Shown in pieces: positions 40,773 through 49,571 of a stretch of 64,000 nucleotides of DNA. The stretch is from assembly GCF_025143825.1 (NCBI RefSeq), contig NZ_CP083560.1:682001-746000 (forward strand), in the 5' to 3' direction. Within the stretch, counting starts at the first letter, position 1; each line of letters begins with the position of its first letter. Under the pieces are notes generated by a model. The model saw nothing but the letters and a program-made list of their open reading frames with translations. It had not been told where the DNA came from and did not search any database. The stretch is from Sulfitobacter sp. S223 (GTDB lineage: Bacteria; Pseudomonadota; Alphaproteobacteria; Rhodobacterales; Rhodobacteraceae). Made by a program: the position numbers and the translations under genes.

Positions 40773-42880
40773 GGCCTTTCGACACAATCCTTGTCGCGGA
40801 TTGGTCGGCCGCAAAGCGGGCAGGCCCGACTCCGCGCAAAGATGCGATCTGGTTGGGTATCACACGCGAAGGCGTATCACTTGAACCGGTTTACTGCCGC
40901 TCTCGCCAAGAGGCCGAGCTGACGGTCCTTGATCTGATCGAGCAGGAAACAGCGGCTGGGCGGCGGCTGTTGTGCGCGTTTGACTTCCCCTTCGGCTATC
41001 CCAAAGGATTTGCCCGACATGTCACAGGGTCAGATGATCCATTCGCCCTGTGGGACTGGTTCGAGACGCGGATCACCGATGCGCCAGACGGGAGCAACAA
41101 CCGCTTCGAAGTTGCAGAAACGCTCAACGCGATGTTCACGGGGGCAGGCCCTTTCTGGGGTAAGTTGCACCGCGATAAATGGCCCGGTGTGCCGTACCGA
41201 AAAGAAGGTATCACCTTTGACACGGTGCCAGAAAAGCGGGCATGCGATCAATTGGCGAAAGCGGCATCATCGTGTTTCCAGCTTGCCTTTCCGCCGACAG
41301 TAGGTGGGCAGGTTATGATGGGCCTACCTGTCTTGAATAGGCTGCGTCGAAAGACAGGCGCGCGGGTTTGGCCATTAGAGGCTTGGAGCGATGCGTCTGT
41401 CGTCTTGGCCGAGATATGGCCGGGATTGATCGAAAAGGCAGTCAAGTCTGCCTTGCTCCAAGAGGACGCAGACCCGATCCGGGATCGTGTTCAGGTACGT
41501 CTGTTGGCCGATGCGTTGGCACGGCTGCCTGCTGACCAACTGTCCCATCATATGGCCGATGTGCCTGAGATATCAGCGGAGGAAGCGTGGATACTTGGTA
41601 CGGGTCTCTCGGAAGAGCTATGCGCTTTGGTTCAAGAGGTTCCGACGCTACGGAATGACTGCTTTGCCCTGCCTCAAGGCGTGCACTGGACCCCTGTCAA
41701 CGAAGCGCTGGAGCTGCTGCGGAGCAGACTTTTGCCGGTCACCTCAATCGAGACCCTACCGCTAAGACAATCTGCGGGGCGGATTGCAGCGCGTGATCTG
41801 GTCGCCTTGCGGGCAAACCCGCCGCTGCCCAATACAGCGGTGGACGGCTATGGATTTGCCGGTGGGCGCGGGGAGGGCGCACACAATCTGCCGTTGGTGG
41901 CTGGCCGTGCTGCTGCGGGGGACGCTCCGGTAGAGGTTCCGGCGGGTATGGCGATCCGTGTGTTGACGGGGGCGGCCTTACCGCACGGCGTTGATACGGT
42001 TATCCTGCAAGAGGATGTGTTGGTTCAGAACGGCCATATCTCCTTCACTGGCGCGCTGAAGCAAGGGGCCAATACCCGCCGCGCGGGAGAGGACGTCGAG
42101 GTCGGCGATGTGGTCCTGCGAAGCGGGCGCCAGATAACACCTGCCGATCTGGCATTGTTGGCTGCAACAGGTGTTGCCGAAGTCGCAGTGCGTAAACCGC
42201 TGCGGGTGGGTGTGTTGTCTACCGGAGATGAGCTTGCCGAAGCGGGTGATCCTGCGCGAGCGGGTCAGATTTACGATGCCAACCGCCCCATGCTTCTGGC
42301 CCTTCTCGAAGGGTTGCATCACGTTCCTGTCGATCTGGGGCGGGCACCTGACAACCGTGCTGCCCTGCGGGCCACGCTCGACGGGGCTGCTGGACAAGTC
42401 GACGCGATCATCACCAGTGGTGGCGCGTCAGCGGGAGATGAGGATCACGTCTCCGCCCTGTTGACAGAGGCAGGGGGGATGGCGCTGTGGCGCATCGCGA
42501 TGAAGCCTGGAAGGCCGCTTGCATTGGGGGTCTGGGAAGGAGTGCCAGTGTTTGGCTTGCCCGGAAATCCCGTGGCTGCGATGGTCTGTTCTTTGGTATT
42601 TGTACGCCCTGCACTGGCGCTACTGGCAGGGGCAGATTGGACCACACCGCAAGGTTTTGACGTGCCTGCCGCATTCACAAAGAACAAGAAAGCAGGCCGT
42701 CGCGAGTATTTGCGCGCGCGCATGCGGGGTGGCATGGCCGAGGTGTTTCCTTCCGAGGGCTCTGGAAGGATCAGCGGTTTGAGCTGGGCAGAAGGGCTTG
42801 TTGAGCTAGATGAAAAGGCGCGGGATATTCAAACCGGTGATATGGTGCGGTTTATTCCTTTTGGCAGCTTTGGACTTTAG
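40769..42880 (+). CDS. moeA: MoeA molybdopterin molybdotransferase with an extra N-terminal RNase H-like (DUF429-like) domain
   Basis: 703 residues from GTG 40769; normal MoeA has about 400. The MoeA part begins near residue 310 and contains LPLRQSAGRIAARDLVALRA, NTAVDGYGFAGG, LSTGDELAEAGD, IITSGGASAGDEDHVSALL and GLPGNPVAAMV. MoeA inserts molybdate into adenylylated molybdopterin. The N-terminal about 300 residues (ILVADWSAAKRAGPTPRKDA; LLCAFDFPFGYPKGFARHVT) look like a DUF429/RNase H-fold domain: an Asp at the end of the first strand and a second in the 'FDFP-G' strand. Its role is unknown. The unit fdhD-mobA-mobB-moeA is one operon. Confidence 0.93.
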   Translation: MRPFDTILVADWSAAKRAGPTPRKDAIWLGITREGVSLEPVYCRSRQEAELTVLDLIEQETAAGRRLLCAFDFPFGYPKGFARHVTGSDDPFALWDWFETRITDAPDGSNNRFEVAETLNAMFTGAGPFWGKLHRDKWPGVPYRKEGITFDTVPEKRACDQLAKAASSCFQLAFPPTVGGQVMMGLPVLNRLRRKTGARVWPLEAWSDASVVLAEIWPGLIEKAVKSALLQEDADPIRDRVQVRLLADALARLPADQLSHHMADVPEISAEEAWILGTGLSEELCALVQEVPTLRNDCFALPQGVHWTPVNEALELLRSRLLPVTSIETLPLRQSAGRIAARDLVALRANPPLPNTAVDGYGFAGGRGEGAHNLPLVAGRAAAGDAPVEVPAGMAIRVLTGAALPHGVDTVILQEDVLVQNGHISFTGALKQGANTRRAGEDVEVGDVVLRSGRQITPADLALLAATGVAEVAVRKPLRVGVLSTGDELAEAGDPARAGQIYDANRPMLLALLEGLHHVPVDLGRAPDNRAALRATLDGAAGQVDAIITSGGASAGDEDHVSALLTEAGGMALWRIAMKPGRPLALGVWEGVPVFGLPGNPVAAMVCSLVFVRPALALLAGADWTTPQGFDVPAAFTKNKKAGRREYLRARMRGGMAEVFPSEGSGRISGLSWAEGLVELDEKARDIQTGDMVRFIPFGSFGL

Positions 42881-42891
42881 GAACACAGGCA

Positions 42892-43377
42892 ATGTGGCGA
42901 CAAACAATCGCATGGGTAATTCTGACGGGCGCGGTGCAGGCTGCGGAGTGTGACGGCCCATCGCTGAGATTCATAGAGAGTGCTCCGCGGGATCGGTTCG
43001 AACTTTCTGTGGGCGCGCAGGATCTGCGCGGTGTGACGGTTGATCTGCGCGGGTCTAAGGGACGGCTGATCTTTGATACCGCGCAGGGGGGCACAGGCGT
43101 AGAAGTGTTCCAGCCGCTGCGTGATGAGGGGGGCATTAACGGGGCTGCCGTCACCGATGGGGCAGAAGTCCTGACTGTCGCCCTGCGTGAGGGGCGTGCA
43201 GGCGGTCAGGCGGCATTTTCAATTGATGTGGACGACCGACTAAGGACTTCCGATCTAGGGCAGATTCGTGTAACCGGGGGCGAAATGGCGGGCGCTGCGG
43301 CGATCTTCGAGACCGCCCAAGGCGTTATTCTGGAGGCTGTTTTTGATGCACAGAACCTCGCGCAGGCCTGCCCCTAG
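42892..43377 (+). CDS. Secreted beta-rich protein of unknown function
   Basis: 161 residues with a short signal peptide (AWVILTGAVQAAECDG). The rest is Gly/Asp-rich and beta-like (DRFELSVGAQDLRGVTVDLR; SIDVDDRLRTSDLGQIRVTG), with two Cys, in AECDG and the end QACP, that could pair. Similar Rhodobacterales proteins have been labelled 'aggregation factor core', from memory and weakly. It follows moeA by 11 bp and overlaps the convergent gene by 4 bp. The link to molybdenum is only positional. Confidence 0.65.
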   Translation: MWRQTIAWVILTGAVQAAECDGPSLRFIESAPRDRFELSVGAQDLRGVTVDLRGSKGRLIFDTAQGGTGVEVFQPLRDEGGINGAAVTDGAEVLTVALREGRAGGQAAFSIDVDDRLRTSDLGQIRVTGGEMAGAAAIFETAQGVILEAVFDAQNLAQACP

Positions 43378-44447
43378 TCGAAGGTTCCTGCAACGCGGCC
43401 AAGCAGCATGAATGCACGTGCGGTGCGCGTGTCGGCCATAGCAACAATCTCTGCATCGGTGGCGACTTTTTCAAAATCCGCAAACAGTTTGTCAAAGCGG
43501 CGCAAAAAGTGATGTGCCACATCGCGGAAGATCGGATCCTGCTTCATCCGGCCAACCGTAAGGGCAAGCGATGAGCGATCCCTGATACCGCCCAAGGCGG
43601 CAATGGGACGGCCACGCGCACCATGCCCGAACATCCGCCAGATCTCGGGGCGGGCACGGTCAGGGCGCAAGTCGTCCATATAGATGCCATCCTGGCTTAG
43701 CAGTGTCAGTATATCCTGCGCCGCCTGAATAAGCTGCGCTGCATTGCGGTCCTTCATGGCACGACGCAGCGCGGCAAAGCCTTCCTCATCTTCCGCAGTT
43801 TCGGGGAAGTTGAGCGCGCGTATCAGGTCATCCCCTTCTACGGGCGGTTCCATCTCTGCGCTTGGCGTACCAAGGGCAAGGCTGGCCTGATCGTGACTTG
43901 TTTGTTCCGCGACTGGCTTGCTGATGCGCGGCGATTCCTCGCGGCGGGTGGAGAAAGTGGCTAGCGCTGTTTCTGTTTTGCGTGTGGCCGCTGCGATCTC
44001 GTCAAGTTTGCGGCTGACAGAGGGTTCTGTGCTAATGCGCCCGCTTTGCTGCTGGGAAATATAGGCATGGCGGATAGCGTCGATGGCTGCCTGCAAGCGC
44101 TGGCTTTCTTCGCGCATGACGCGGCTGGCACGGGCCGCAGTGGCGGCAACCCAGATCATCGCAACTGGCATAAACACGGCAAGCATGGTCATGAGAAACC
44201 GGAGGCCGCCCTGGCCTTCTACAGCCTCCGGCTGAGGCATGAAGACAAAGAAAATCAGGCAGCCAAGCAGCCAAATCGCGGACAACGCTATCGCGATGAC
44301 CTCTATTCCAGTGATGCTTTCGCCACGTGCCTTGTCGTAAATGCCAAGGGGTGTAGGGCGCGAGGCTGACGTCTTTGGCGTTGATGGACGAGTTTCAACC
44401 GCCTGTGCGCTGGGGCGATGTTGTTCGGGAGGGGGCGCGTCAGACAT
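43374..44447 (-). CDS. Conserved membrane protein with coiled-coil region, function unknown
   Basis: 357 residues. A Pro/Ser-rich cytoplasmic start (PPPEQHRPSAQAVETRPSTP) is followed by two helices (VIAIALSAIWLLGCLIFFVF; FLMTMLAVFMPVAMIWVAAT), a coiled segment (RVMREESQRLQAAIDAIRHA), a linker, and a C-terminal helical domain (DDLIRALNFPETAEDEEGFA; AHHFLRRFDKLFADFEKVAT). No enzymatic motif is visible. It is 14 bp downstream of greA on the same strand, so it may share its transcript. Confidence 0.78.
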   Translation of the reverse strand: MSDAPPPEQHRPSAQAVETRPSTPKTSASRPTPLGIYDKARGESITGIEVIAIALSAIWLLGCLIFFVFMPQPEAVEGQGGLRFLMTMLAVFMPVAMIWVAATAARASRVMREESQRLQAAIDAIRHAYISQQQSGRISTEPSVSRKLDEIAAATRKTETALATFSTRREESPRISKPVAEQTSHDQASLALGTPSAEMEPPVEGDDLIRALNFPETAEDEEGFAALRRAMKDRNAAQLIQAAQDILTLLSQDGIYMDDLRPDRARPEIWRMFGHGARGRPIAALGGIRDRSSLALTVGRMKQDPIFRDVAHHFLRRFDKLFADFEKVATDAEIVAMADTRTARAFMLLGRVAGTFD

Positions 44448-44461
44448 TGTTGGCGCTCCGT

Positions 44462-44932
44462 TCAGGCGTAAACGATCTTGAGAACCTCATAGGATTTCTC
44501 GCCCCCTGGTGTGCGGACTTCAACGCTGTCGCCCTCATCCTTGCCGATCAGCGCACGCGCGATGGGGGATTTGATGTTCAGCAGTCCCTTTTCGATGTTG
44601 GCTTCATACTCGCCCACAATCTGATAGGTTTTTTCTTCGTCGGTATCTTCGTCAACCAAGGTCACTTTAGCACCAAACTTGATCGCGCCGGAAAGCTTTG
44701 AGGGATCGATCACGTCGGCGAGCGAAATTACGCCTTCAAGCTCTTTGACGCGGCCTTCGATGAAAGACTGTTTTTCTTTAGCAGAATGGTATTCGGCGTT
44801 TTCGGACAGGTCACCATGCTCACGCGCTTCGGCAATCGCCTTGATGATGGCAGGGCGCTCAACGGTTTTGAGGTGCTTCAGCTCGGTCTCGAGGGCCGTG
44901 TGGCCGGCGCGGGTCATCGGAATTTTTTCCAT
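44462..44932 (-). CDS. greA: Transcription elongation factor GreA
   Basis: 156 residues. The N-terminal coiled-coil hairpin carries at its tip the acidic residues that reach the polymerase active site ([20 protein letters not shown]), and the C-terminal FKBP-like domain has [34 protein letters not shown] and a final [10 protein letters not shown]. GreA rescues backtracked RNA polymerase by stimulating transcript cleavage. A GC-rich hairpin lies in its presumed leader (44958-44984), 25 bases before the start codon. Confidence 0.97.
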   Translation of the reverse strand: MEKIPMTRAGHTALETELKHLKTVERPAIIKAIAEAREHGDLSENAEYHSAKEKQSFIEGRVKELEGVISLADVIDPSKLSGAIKFGAKVTLVDEDTDEEKTYQIVGEYEANIEKGLLNIKSPIARALIGKDEGDSVEVRTPGGEKSYEVLKIVYA

Positions 44933-45311
44933 GGCGTGTCTGTCCGTAATACTAAGGCGCGCCCCGAAGATGTTTCGGGGCGCGTGTTTGCGTTGCTCTT
45001 ACCTGACCCAAGTTGGCCGTCAAATGCAAGGGGATACGGAGGGTGCGTGGGCGCGGGATTGCCGACGGGTTTTATGCAGCCGTTGCGCAGGTACAGTTTT
45101 TGGATCGGTTCATCTGCTGCCCACCGGAGGGTTCGAATGTGGTCGGTGACAGTATTGGGAAGTGCTGATGCAGTGCTTTTGTAACCGGAAATCAGCAGTT
45201 TTGATAAAAACAGCTACCTGTGACGCTATTAACGCGTCGTCGTGATTGCAAAGACATGCGCGCTTCGATACCCAAATTCAAACCGTTTTTGACGCAGAGG
45301 GAGCGCCTACT
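44933..45311. other. Divergent intergenic region between greA and ETF-QO
   Basis: 379 bp holding the promoters of two divergent genes. Near greA it has a perfect 11-bp hairpin; the rest has no tRNA or assured gene. A minus-strand frame without a start codon (about 45210-44930) was examined and set aside. A TTGATA at 45201-45206 and TATTAA at 45227-45232 could be promoter elements for ETF-QO, but their 20-bp spacing is too long for a confident call. Confidence 0.6.
44958..44984 (-). promoter_or_regulatory. Perfect GC-rich hairpin in the greA leader
   Basis: CGCGCCCCGAA and TTCGGGGCGCG form an 11-bp perfect stem with a 5-base loop (44969-44973). It ends 25 bases upstream of the greA start on the minus strand. 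No U-run follows it in either direction, so it is not an ordinary Rho-independent terminator; it may be a leader structure controlling greA. Confidence 0.6.
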
Positions 45312-46964
45312 ATGGCCGAGATTGAACGCGAAGCGATGGAATATGATGTTGTGATCGTCGGAGCGGGGCCTGCGGGTCTGTCGGCCGCGATCCGTCTGAA
45401 ACAACTGGACGCTGATTGTAACGTTGTCGTACTGGAAAAGGGCTCCGAAGTTGGCGCGCACATCCTGTCCGGTGCGGTGCTGGATCCTTGCGGCCTTGAT
45501 GCGTTGATCCCCGACTGGAAAGAAAAAGGCGCGCCGCTGAACGTGCCTGTGATCGAAGACAACTTTTACGCGCTGGGCGCCGCTGGTGAAGTACGCATTC
45601 CGAACTTCCCGATGCCGCCACTGATGAACAACCACGGCAACTATATCGTCTCCATGGGCAACGTCTGCCGCTGGATGGCAGAACAGGCCGAGGAAATGGG
45701 CGTGGAAGTCTTCCCCGGCATGGCGTGTTCCGAACTGGTCTATGGTGACAACGGCGAAGTTAAAGGCGTGGTTGCGGGCGAAATGGGTCTGGGTGCTGAC
45801 GGCAAACCGGGCCCTAGCTATGAGCCCGGCATGGAACTGCATGGCAAATACGTCTTCCTGTCGGAAGGTGTGCGCGGCAGTCTCAGCAAGCAAGTGATCG
45901 AAAAGTTCGATCTGGCCAAAGGCAAAGAGCCGCAGAAATACGGCCTTGGCATGAAAGAAATCTGGGAAATCGACCCGGCCAAGCACAAAGAGGGCTCCGT
46001 CACCCACACAATGGGGTGGCCGCTGGGCAAGAAAGCGGGCGGTGGGTCGTTCATCTACCATCTTGAGAATAATCAGGTCTACGTCGGTTTCGTCGTTCAC
46101 TTGGGATATAAGAACCCGCATGTGTTCCCGTACATGGAATTCCAGCAGTTCAAGCATCACCCGATGGTGGCAGAGCTGCTCAAGGGCGGCAAACGTGTCG
46201 CTTACGGCGCGCGCGCGATCACCGAGGGCGGCTATCAGTCGATGCCCAAGATGGTAGCACCCGGTGTGGCGCTGCTGGGTTGTTCTGTTGGTATGGTCAA
46301 CGTGCCGCGCATTAAGGGTAACCACAATGCGATGCTGTCCGGCAAAGCCGCAGCCGAAGCCGCCTATGAGGCGATCAAGGCGGGCCGCTCAGGTGATGAA
46401 CTGCCCGACTACGAGAACGATGTGCGCAGCGGTCCAATCGGCAAGGACCTTTATAAAGTCCGCAACGTAAAGCCGCTTTGGTCAAAGTTCGGTCTTGTTG
46501 CTTCGCTGGCTGTTGGTGGTTTTGACATGTGGTGCAACACGCTGTTCGGTGGGTCGCTCATGGGCACGCTGAAGCACGGCAAATCCGATGCAGACGCGAC
46601 CGAGCTGGCGTCCAAGCACTCGAAGATTGACTATCCCAAGCCGGATGGGAAGCTTAGCTTTGACCGCCTGACAAACGTTGCGTTTTCCTTCACCAACCAT
46701 GAGGAAAGCCAGCCCGCGCACCTGACACTGAAAGACGCATCTGTGCCGGTGGATGTGAACCTGGCCAAATACGCAGGCCCGTCGGCACGTTATTGCCCCG
46801 CAGGCGTTTACGAATTTGTAGAAGAAGACGGCAAAGATCCCCGTTTCGTGATCAACTTCCAGAACTGCGTTCACTGCAAGACATGCGATATCAAAGATCC
46901 AAGCCAGAACATCGTCTGGACGACCCCGCAGGGCGGTGACGGGCCGAACTACCCGAACATGTGA
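45312..46964 (+). CDS. Electron transfer flavoprotein-ubiquinone oxidoreductase
   Basis: 550 residues from ATG 45312 (AGGGAG upstream). The FAD motif YDVVIVGAGPAGLSAAIRLK, the ETF-QO features GPSYEPGMELHGKYVFLSEG and LLGCSVGMVNVPRIKGNHNA, and the C-terminal [4Fe-4S] Cys set (ARYCPAGVYEF; FQNCVHCKTCDIKDPSQNIV) are complete. It passes electrons from ETF, and so from acyl-CoA dehydrogenases such as the one at 33.5 kb, into ubiquinone at the inner membrane. The protein ends GGDGPNYPNM, as is normal. Several long antisense frames across this gene are not genes. Confidence 0.97.
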   Translation: MAEIEREAMEYDVVIVGAGPAGLSAAIRLKQLDADCNVVVLEKGSEVGAHILSGAVLDPCGLDALIPDWKEKGAPLNVPVIEDNFYALGAAGEVRIPNFPMPPLMNNHGNYIVSMGNVCRWMAEQAEEMGVEVFPGMACSELVYGDNGEVKGVVAGEMGLGADGKPGPSYEPGMELHGKYVFLSEGVRGSLSKQVIEKFDLAKGKEPQKYGLGMKEIWEIDPAKHKEGSVTHTMGWPLGKKAGGGSFIYHLENNQVYVGFVVHLGYKNPHVFPYMEFQQFKHHPMVAELLKGGKRVAYGARAITEGGYQSMPKMVAPGVALLGCSVGMVNVPRIKGNHNAMLSGKAAAEAAYEAIKAGRSGDELPDYENDVRSGPIGKDLYKVRNVKPLWSKFGLVASLAVGGFDMWCNTLFGGSLMGTLKHGKSDADATELASKHSKIDYPKPDGKLSFDRLTNVAFSFTNHEESQPAHLTLKDASVPVDVNLAKYAGPSARYCPAGVYEFVEEDGKDPRFVINFQNCVHCKTCDIKDPSQNIVWTTPQGGDGPNYPNM

Positions 46965-47062
46965 TCAATTATCGCGGCTTCCTGCCTATTCAGGCGGGGG
47001 GCCGCCATTGCGCGGACGCGCAAACATGCTAGCGTGCTTGCCAAAAGAACGAGGCACAGCAC

Positions 47063-48787
47063 ATGCAAAAATTTCTGACATCTGTAAGCATCGCGGCCCT
47101 TGGGCTGACGCTTTCTCTTGGGGCACCTGCGCCGCTTACGGCAGAGTCTCTGGCCGGATCCTATCTGGCGGGCCGCAGCGCTGCTGGCAGCAATGATTAT
47201 GCGGTAGCGGCGCAATATTACGCCGCAGCTCTGGCGCGTGACCCTGAAAACGTAGAGCTCATGGATAGTGCCACGTTGGCCTATTTGGCCTTGGGCAACA
47301 TTGAACGTGCATTGCCGCTGGCAAAAGCGATCGAAACCACCGGACAACGATCACAGGCGGCGCGGATGGTGATTACCGCAGGGTTGGTGGATGACGGCAG
47401 CTATGCCGAGCTTGCGGCGCAAGAAATCCAGACCGATGGTATTAGCCCGTGGGTGGACGGGCTGGTGAAGGCTTGGGCGTTGATCGGATCGGACGATGTG
47501 GATGCTGCCATGGCCCAGTTTGATTCCATTTCGACAGATGCGGGGATGCGCGGCATAGTCATGTACCACAAGGCGTTGGCCTATGGGACCGTTGGCAATT
47601 ACGAAGCAGCCGAAGCGTTGTTCGAACAGGATGCGCCGGGTGCCGCAGCTCGGACCCGTCGCGGCGTTATTGCGCGGGTGGAAATCCTGTCCCAACTGGG
47701 GCGCAATGACGATGCTGTAAAAGCCATCACCGACGCATTCAGTGGCGCGACTGATTCCGAGCTTGATACAATTATCGACAAACTGACCGCCGGTGAGACG
47801 CTTCCATTTAGTCAGGCACCCACCGCGCGCGCCGGACTTGCGGAGGTGTTTTATACTTTCGCAGCCTTGCTTCGGGCTGAGCAAGCAAACGACTATTACA
47901 CACTGCTCTATGCGCGGATCGCACGGTATTTGCGCCCCGAGCATGTGGATGCCGTGTTGCTGACAGCCGATCTGCTGGAAGCGCTAGGGCAACATCCGTT
48001 GGCCATCGCCGAGTACCGCAGCGTGGATGACAAAGATCCGGCTTTTCACGTGGCTGAATTGGGCCGTGCCGCCGCCCTGCGCCGTTTGGGGAAGGCCGAT
48101 CAAGCGATCGAGGTACTTGAACAACTGACGCGCAGCCACGGTGATCTGGCAGTCGTTCATTCCACATTGGGTGACATTCTGCGCGCTCAGGATGAGGATC
48201 AGGCTGCGATAGTCGCTTACACCAAAGCCCTTGATTTGACGGGCGAGGGCGATAACCGTGCCTGGTTCTTGTACTTTTCACGCGGTATTGCCCATTCGCA
48301 AGACGGGAACGAAGAGGCCGCCGAAGATGACTTCCGCGCGGCGCTTGCCATCAATCCCGATCAGCCGCAGGTGCTGAACTATCTTGGTTATTCGCTTGTG
48401 GAGGAGCAGCGAAAACTGGACGAAGCGCTGGATATGATCGAACGCGCGGTCGCAGCCAGCCCGAACAGCGGCTACATCGTCGACAGCCTTGGGTGGGTTT
48501 ACTATCGCCTTGGTCGTTATGACGAAGCGGTGGTGCAGATGGAGCGTGCGGTTGAGCTGGAGGCTGTTGATCCCGTCGTAAATGACCATTTGGGCGATGT
48601 ATATTGGGCCGTAGGGCGCAAGCGCGAAGCGCAGTTCCAATGGAAACGTGCGCTTTCCTTCATCGAATTCGCGTCGAGTGATACTGAAGCCGAACCCGAC
48701 CGCATTCGCCGGAAGCTTGAAGTCGGGCTTGATGCGGTTCTGCAAGAAGAAGGTGCTGACCCGTTGAAGGTCGCTCATGACAACTGA
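47063..48787 (+). CDS. Secreted tetratricopeptide-repeat protein
   Basis: 574 residues with a signal peptide (FLTSVSIAALGLTLSLGAPA). At least seven TPR-like helix pairs are visible, for example residues about 40-110 (DYAVAAQYYAAALARDPENV) and about 370-520 (AAIVAYTKALDLTGEGDNRA; PQVLNYLGYSLVEEQRKLDE; SLGWVYYRLGRYDEAVVQME). It is probably a periplasmic or outer-membrane assembly scaffold; no catalytic motif exists. ispE starts 11 bp before its end, in another frame, so the two are overlapping but functionally unrelated genes. Confidence 0.9.
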   Translation: MQKFLTSVSIAALGLTLSLGAPAPLTAESLAGSYLAGRSAAGSNDYAVAAQYYAAALARDPENVELMDSATLAYLALGNIERALPLAKAIETTGQRSQAARMVITAGLVDDGSYAELAAQEIQTDGISPWVDGLVKAWALIGSDDVDAAMAQFDSISTDAGMRGIVMYHKALAYGTVGNYEAAEALFEQDAPGAAARTRRGVIARVEILSQLGRNDDAVKAITDAFSGATDSELDTIIDKLTAGETLPFSQAPTARAGLAEVFYTFAALLRAEQANDYYTLLYARIARYLRPEHVDAVLLTADLLEALGQHPLAIAEYRSVDDKDPAFHVAELGRAAALRRLGKADQAIEVLEQLTRSHGDLAVVHSTLGDILRAQDEDQAAIVAYTKALDLTGEGDNRAWFLYFSRGIAHSQDGNEEAAEDDFRAALAINPDQPQVLNYLGYSLVEEQRKLDEALDMIERAVAASPNSGYIVDSLGWVYYRLGRYDEAVVQMERAVELEAVDPVVNDHLGDVYWAVGRKREAQFQWKRALSFIEFASSDTEAEPDRIRRKLEVGLDAVLQEEGADPLKVAHDN

Positions 48788-49571
48788 GGCGATTGCGCCG
48801 GCCAAGATCAACCTGTCGCTCCACGTCACGGGGCAACGTACTGACGGATACCATCTGTTGGACAGTTTGGTGGTCTTCGCAGATGTGGCAGATCGGCTGT
48901 GGTTCGAGGAAGGCCCGCAGATGCGGATCACTGTCACAGGGCCGTTCGCCCAAGGCGTGCCGTCGGATACCCGCAACCTGATCTGGCAGGCAGCCGAGCT
49001 GGCCGGATGGACAGGTCACATCCGCCTTGAGAAAAACTTGCCGCATGGCGCGGGTATCGGGGGAGGGTCTTCTGATGCTGCTGCAGTGTTGCGCATGTTT
49101 GGCGGGGCGGAGCGTGCTTTGGTGCTTGGCGCTGATGTGCCGGTCTGCCTCGATATGACGCCACAGCGGATGCGCGGGATTGGCGAAATGCTGGAGCCGC
49201 TGACGCCTTTGCCTGAGTTGGAAATCGTGTTGGTGAACTCCGGAACTGTTCTGCCGACTGGACCGGTTTTTGCCGGATTGCAGTCAAAGCAGAATGCCCC
49301 AATGCCTGACAACTTGCCTGATTTCGAAACGGCTGAAGAGCTTTGTCACTGGCTGCAAGCACAACGCAATGACCTGGAACCGCCTGCACGTGAAATAGCG
49401 CCGGAAATCAGCCAGGTACTTGAGGCGTTGGACGGTGCGCTTCTTGCGCGTATGTCCGGATCAGGTGCTACGTGCTTTGGACTGTATCAATCGGGCGCAG
49501 CTAAGCATGCCGCGGAAATTGTAAAGGCAAACCCAAATTGGTGGGTCGCCTCTGGCAAGGTGCTTAGGTAA
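48777..49571 (+). CDS. ispE: 4-diphosphocytidyl-2-C-methyl-D-erythritol kinase
   Basis: 264 residues of the GHMP kinase fold. IAPAKINLSLHVTGQRTDGY at the N-terminus, the ATP loop LPHGAGIGGGSSDAAAVLRM, and MSGSGATCFGLY near the end (third motif) are intact. It phosphorylates CDP-methylerythritol in the MEP pathway, supplying isoprenoid units for ubiquinone and bactoprenol. It overlaps the TPR gene by 11 bp and the convergent polyprenyl synthase gene by 8 bp. Confidence 0.96.
   Translation: MTTEAIAPAKINLSLHVTGQRTDGYHLLDSLVVFADVADRLWFEEGPQMRITVTGPFAQGVPSDTRNLIWQAAELAGWTGHIRLEKNLPHGAGIGGGSSDAAAVLRMFGGAERALVLGADVPVCLDMTPQRMRGIGEMLEPLTPLPELEIVLVNSGTVLPTGPVFAGLQSKQNAPMPDNLPDFETAEELCHWLQAQRNDLEPPAREIAPEISQVLEALDGALLARMSGSGATCFGLYQSGAAKHAAEIVKANPNWWVASGKVLR

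Noticed and set aside
45098..45150. T-arm-like GGGTTCGAATG on the plus strand in the greA-ETF-QO gap
   Set aside because: The flanking bases do not form a T-stem, and no acceptor, D-arm or anticodon arm is found around it.
44930..45210. Open minus-strand frame (ALPNTVTDHIRTLRWAADEP and onward) upstream of greA
   Set aside because: No start codon is available, the frame is not that of greA, and an open stretch of this size is common in GC-rich DNA.
45192..46325. Long antisense frame across ETF-QO (and similar ones over fdhD, mobA, moeA and the LysE/moaB region)
   Set aside because: They mirror the codon structure of well-identified genes on the other strand and encode no recognisable domain.
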